Both the position numbers and the translations under genes were made by a program. Shown piece after piece: positions 5,617 to 6,296 of a stretch of 6,296 bases of DNA. The notes beneath the pieces are model-generated. The model was not told where the DNA came from. It saw only the letters and a program-made list of their open reading frames with translations, and ran no database searches. The DNA is taken from positions 2,047 to 8,342 of the forward strand of contig JALWSW010000040.1 in the NCBI GenBank assembly GCA_027080125.1, in the 5' to 3' direction. The DNA comes from Campylobacterales bacterium. GTDB lineage: Bacteria > Campylobacterota_A > Desulfurellia > JAADFJ01. Every line of letters starts with the position of its first letter. Position 1 is the stretch's first letter.

Positions 5617-6296
5617 ATGTATACAAAAAAATTCATATTATTTGTGCTGATGTTTGGATTTATTTGCCAGGACGCGCTTGCCGCTGGAAGCTATAAACCG
5701 GGAGAGGTTATTGTGGAGCTAAAAAACGGCACCGTTTTATCAAGCAAGTTTCTTCGTTCCTCAAAAACCATAGCTGCATCCGGAAAATCCAGATATATGC
5801 TTATCAAATCTGATGAATCCGTTTCGCAGATGATAAAAGAACTCAAAGGAGACCCTGATATTGCAAAAATATCTCCAAACTACAAACGAGAAGCGCTGAT
5901 TATTCCCAACGACCATTATTTTAACGATCAATGGGGTTTGTACAACACCGGTCAAACGGTTAACGGAATTCATAAAACTACCGGAATTCCAGGTGCGGAT
6001 ATTGATGCTCCTAATGGATGGGATATTACAACCGGCAGCAGTAATGTTGTAGTTGCAGATATTGATTCCGGCATTGATTACAATCATCCGGATTTAAAGA
6101 ACAATCTTTGGAAAAACCCGGGCGAGATTCCGAATAACCGAATTGACGATGATGGTAACGGCTATATCGATGATGTTTACGGAATCGACACTGTCAATAA
6201 TGACAGCGATCCGTTCGATGATAACGGGCATGGAACCTTTACCGCAGGTATTATCGCAGCGGAAGGAAACAACGACATCGGAATATCGGGAGTATG
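5617..6296 (+). CDS. Secreted S8 family (subtilisin-like) serine peptidase, 3' end missing
   Basis: The first 226 residues and part of a codon are present. A signal peptide (about 1-22, ending ALA) targets it for export. An I9-like prodomain follows at about 28-94, from KPGEVIVELKNG to ISPNYKREAL. The catalytic domain begins with the typical PNDHYFNDQWGLYNTGQ (97-113). The catalytic Asp is D150 in VVVADIDSGIDYNHPDL, and the catalytic His is H205 in DDNGHGTFTAGIIAA. The serine (GTS motif) lies beyond the window. Residues 177-186, DDDGNGYIDD, form an acidic, calcium-site-like loop common in this subfamily. The start has AAGGA 8 nt upstream and follows the lipoprotein stop directly. The substrate is unknown; a role in secreted or surface protein processing is inference. 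No frameshift is seen. Confidence 0.93.
   Translation, partial: MYTKKFILFVLMFGFICQDALAAGSYKPGEVIVELKNGTVLSSKFLRSSKTIAASGKSRYMLIKSDESVSQMIKELKGDPDIAKISPNYKREALIIPNDHYFNDQWGLYNTGQTVNGIHKTTGIPGADIDAPNGWDITTGSSNVVVADIDSGIDYNHPDLKNNLWKNPGEIPNNRIDDDGNGYIDDVYGIDTVNNDSDPFDDNGHGTFTAGIIAAEGNNDIGISGV

Noticed and set aside
5617..5690. Lipoprotein signal in the S8 peptidase at C17
   Set aside because: The residues before it (GFI) do not fit a lipobox, which needs a small residue at -1. A standard cleavage after ALA at residue 22 fits better.
5761..6087. A 108-codon minus-strand ORF inside the S8 peptidase gene
   Set aside because: It is antisense to a well-supported catalytic domain, shows no recognisable domain and has no start signal. 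The plus-strand frame carries the Asp and the conserved motifs.

Overview
The window is AT-rich bacterial DNA with two transcription units that diverge from one intergenic region. The organism is a flagellated, double-membraned bacterium: the export-gate and motor genes are canonical, a lipoprotein carries a lipobox, and two proteins have secretory signal peptides. The gene order motA-motB-fliL-fliN-fliO-fliP-fliQ-fliR-flhB and the protein style suggest a Deferribacterota- or Nitrospirota-like or deltaproteobacterial-type lineage. That placement is an impression from sequence alone and is tentative.

Positions 1-4904, minus strand, hold nine tightly packed flagellar genes. In transcription order they are motA, motB, fliL, a very short fliN-like SpoA gene, fliO, fliP, fliQ, fliR and the 5' part of flhB, which runs off the left edge. 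Junctions are 0-2 nt gaps, short gaps with a strong Shine-Dalgarno, or overlaps of 8-17 nt, so this is one operon with translational coupling. MotA/MotB form the ion-driven stator and FliL is its partner. The SpoA protein belongs with the C-ring. FliP/FliQ/FliR with FlhB form the export gate, and FliO assists FliP assembly. fliM, normally between fliL and fliN, is absent.

Positions 4905-5292 are a 388 bp divergent intergenic region. On the minus strand it has a good sigma-28 (FliA) promoter match, TAAA-N15-GCCGATTT, about 105 nt upstream of motA, and an extended -10 sequence nearer the gene. On the plus strand it has two TATAAT hexamers and an 11-bp-arm inverted repeat.

Positions 5293-6296, plus strand, hold a two-gene unit. 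The first gene encodes a small lipoprotein whose whole mature body looks like a subtilisin propeptide/inhibitor I9 domain. The second starts on the base after its stop codon and encodes a secreted S8 (subtilisin-like) peptidase with its own I9-like prodomain. It is cut by the right edge after the catalytic Asp and His. The most novel-looking feature is this pairing of a membrane-tethered, stand-alone propeptide-like protein with its probable protease. The flagellar half is ordinary in content, apart from the reduced FliN, the missing fliM and the late-class promoter in front of early export genes.
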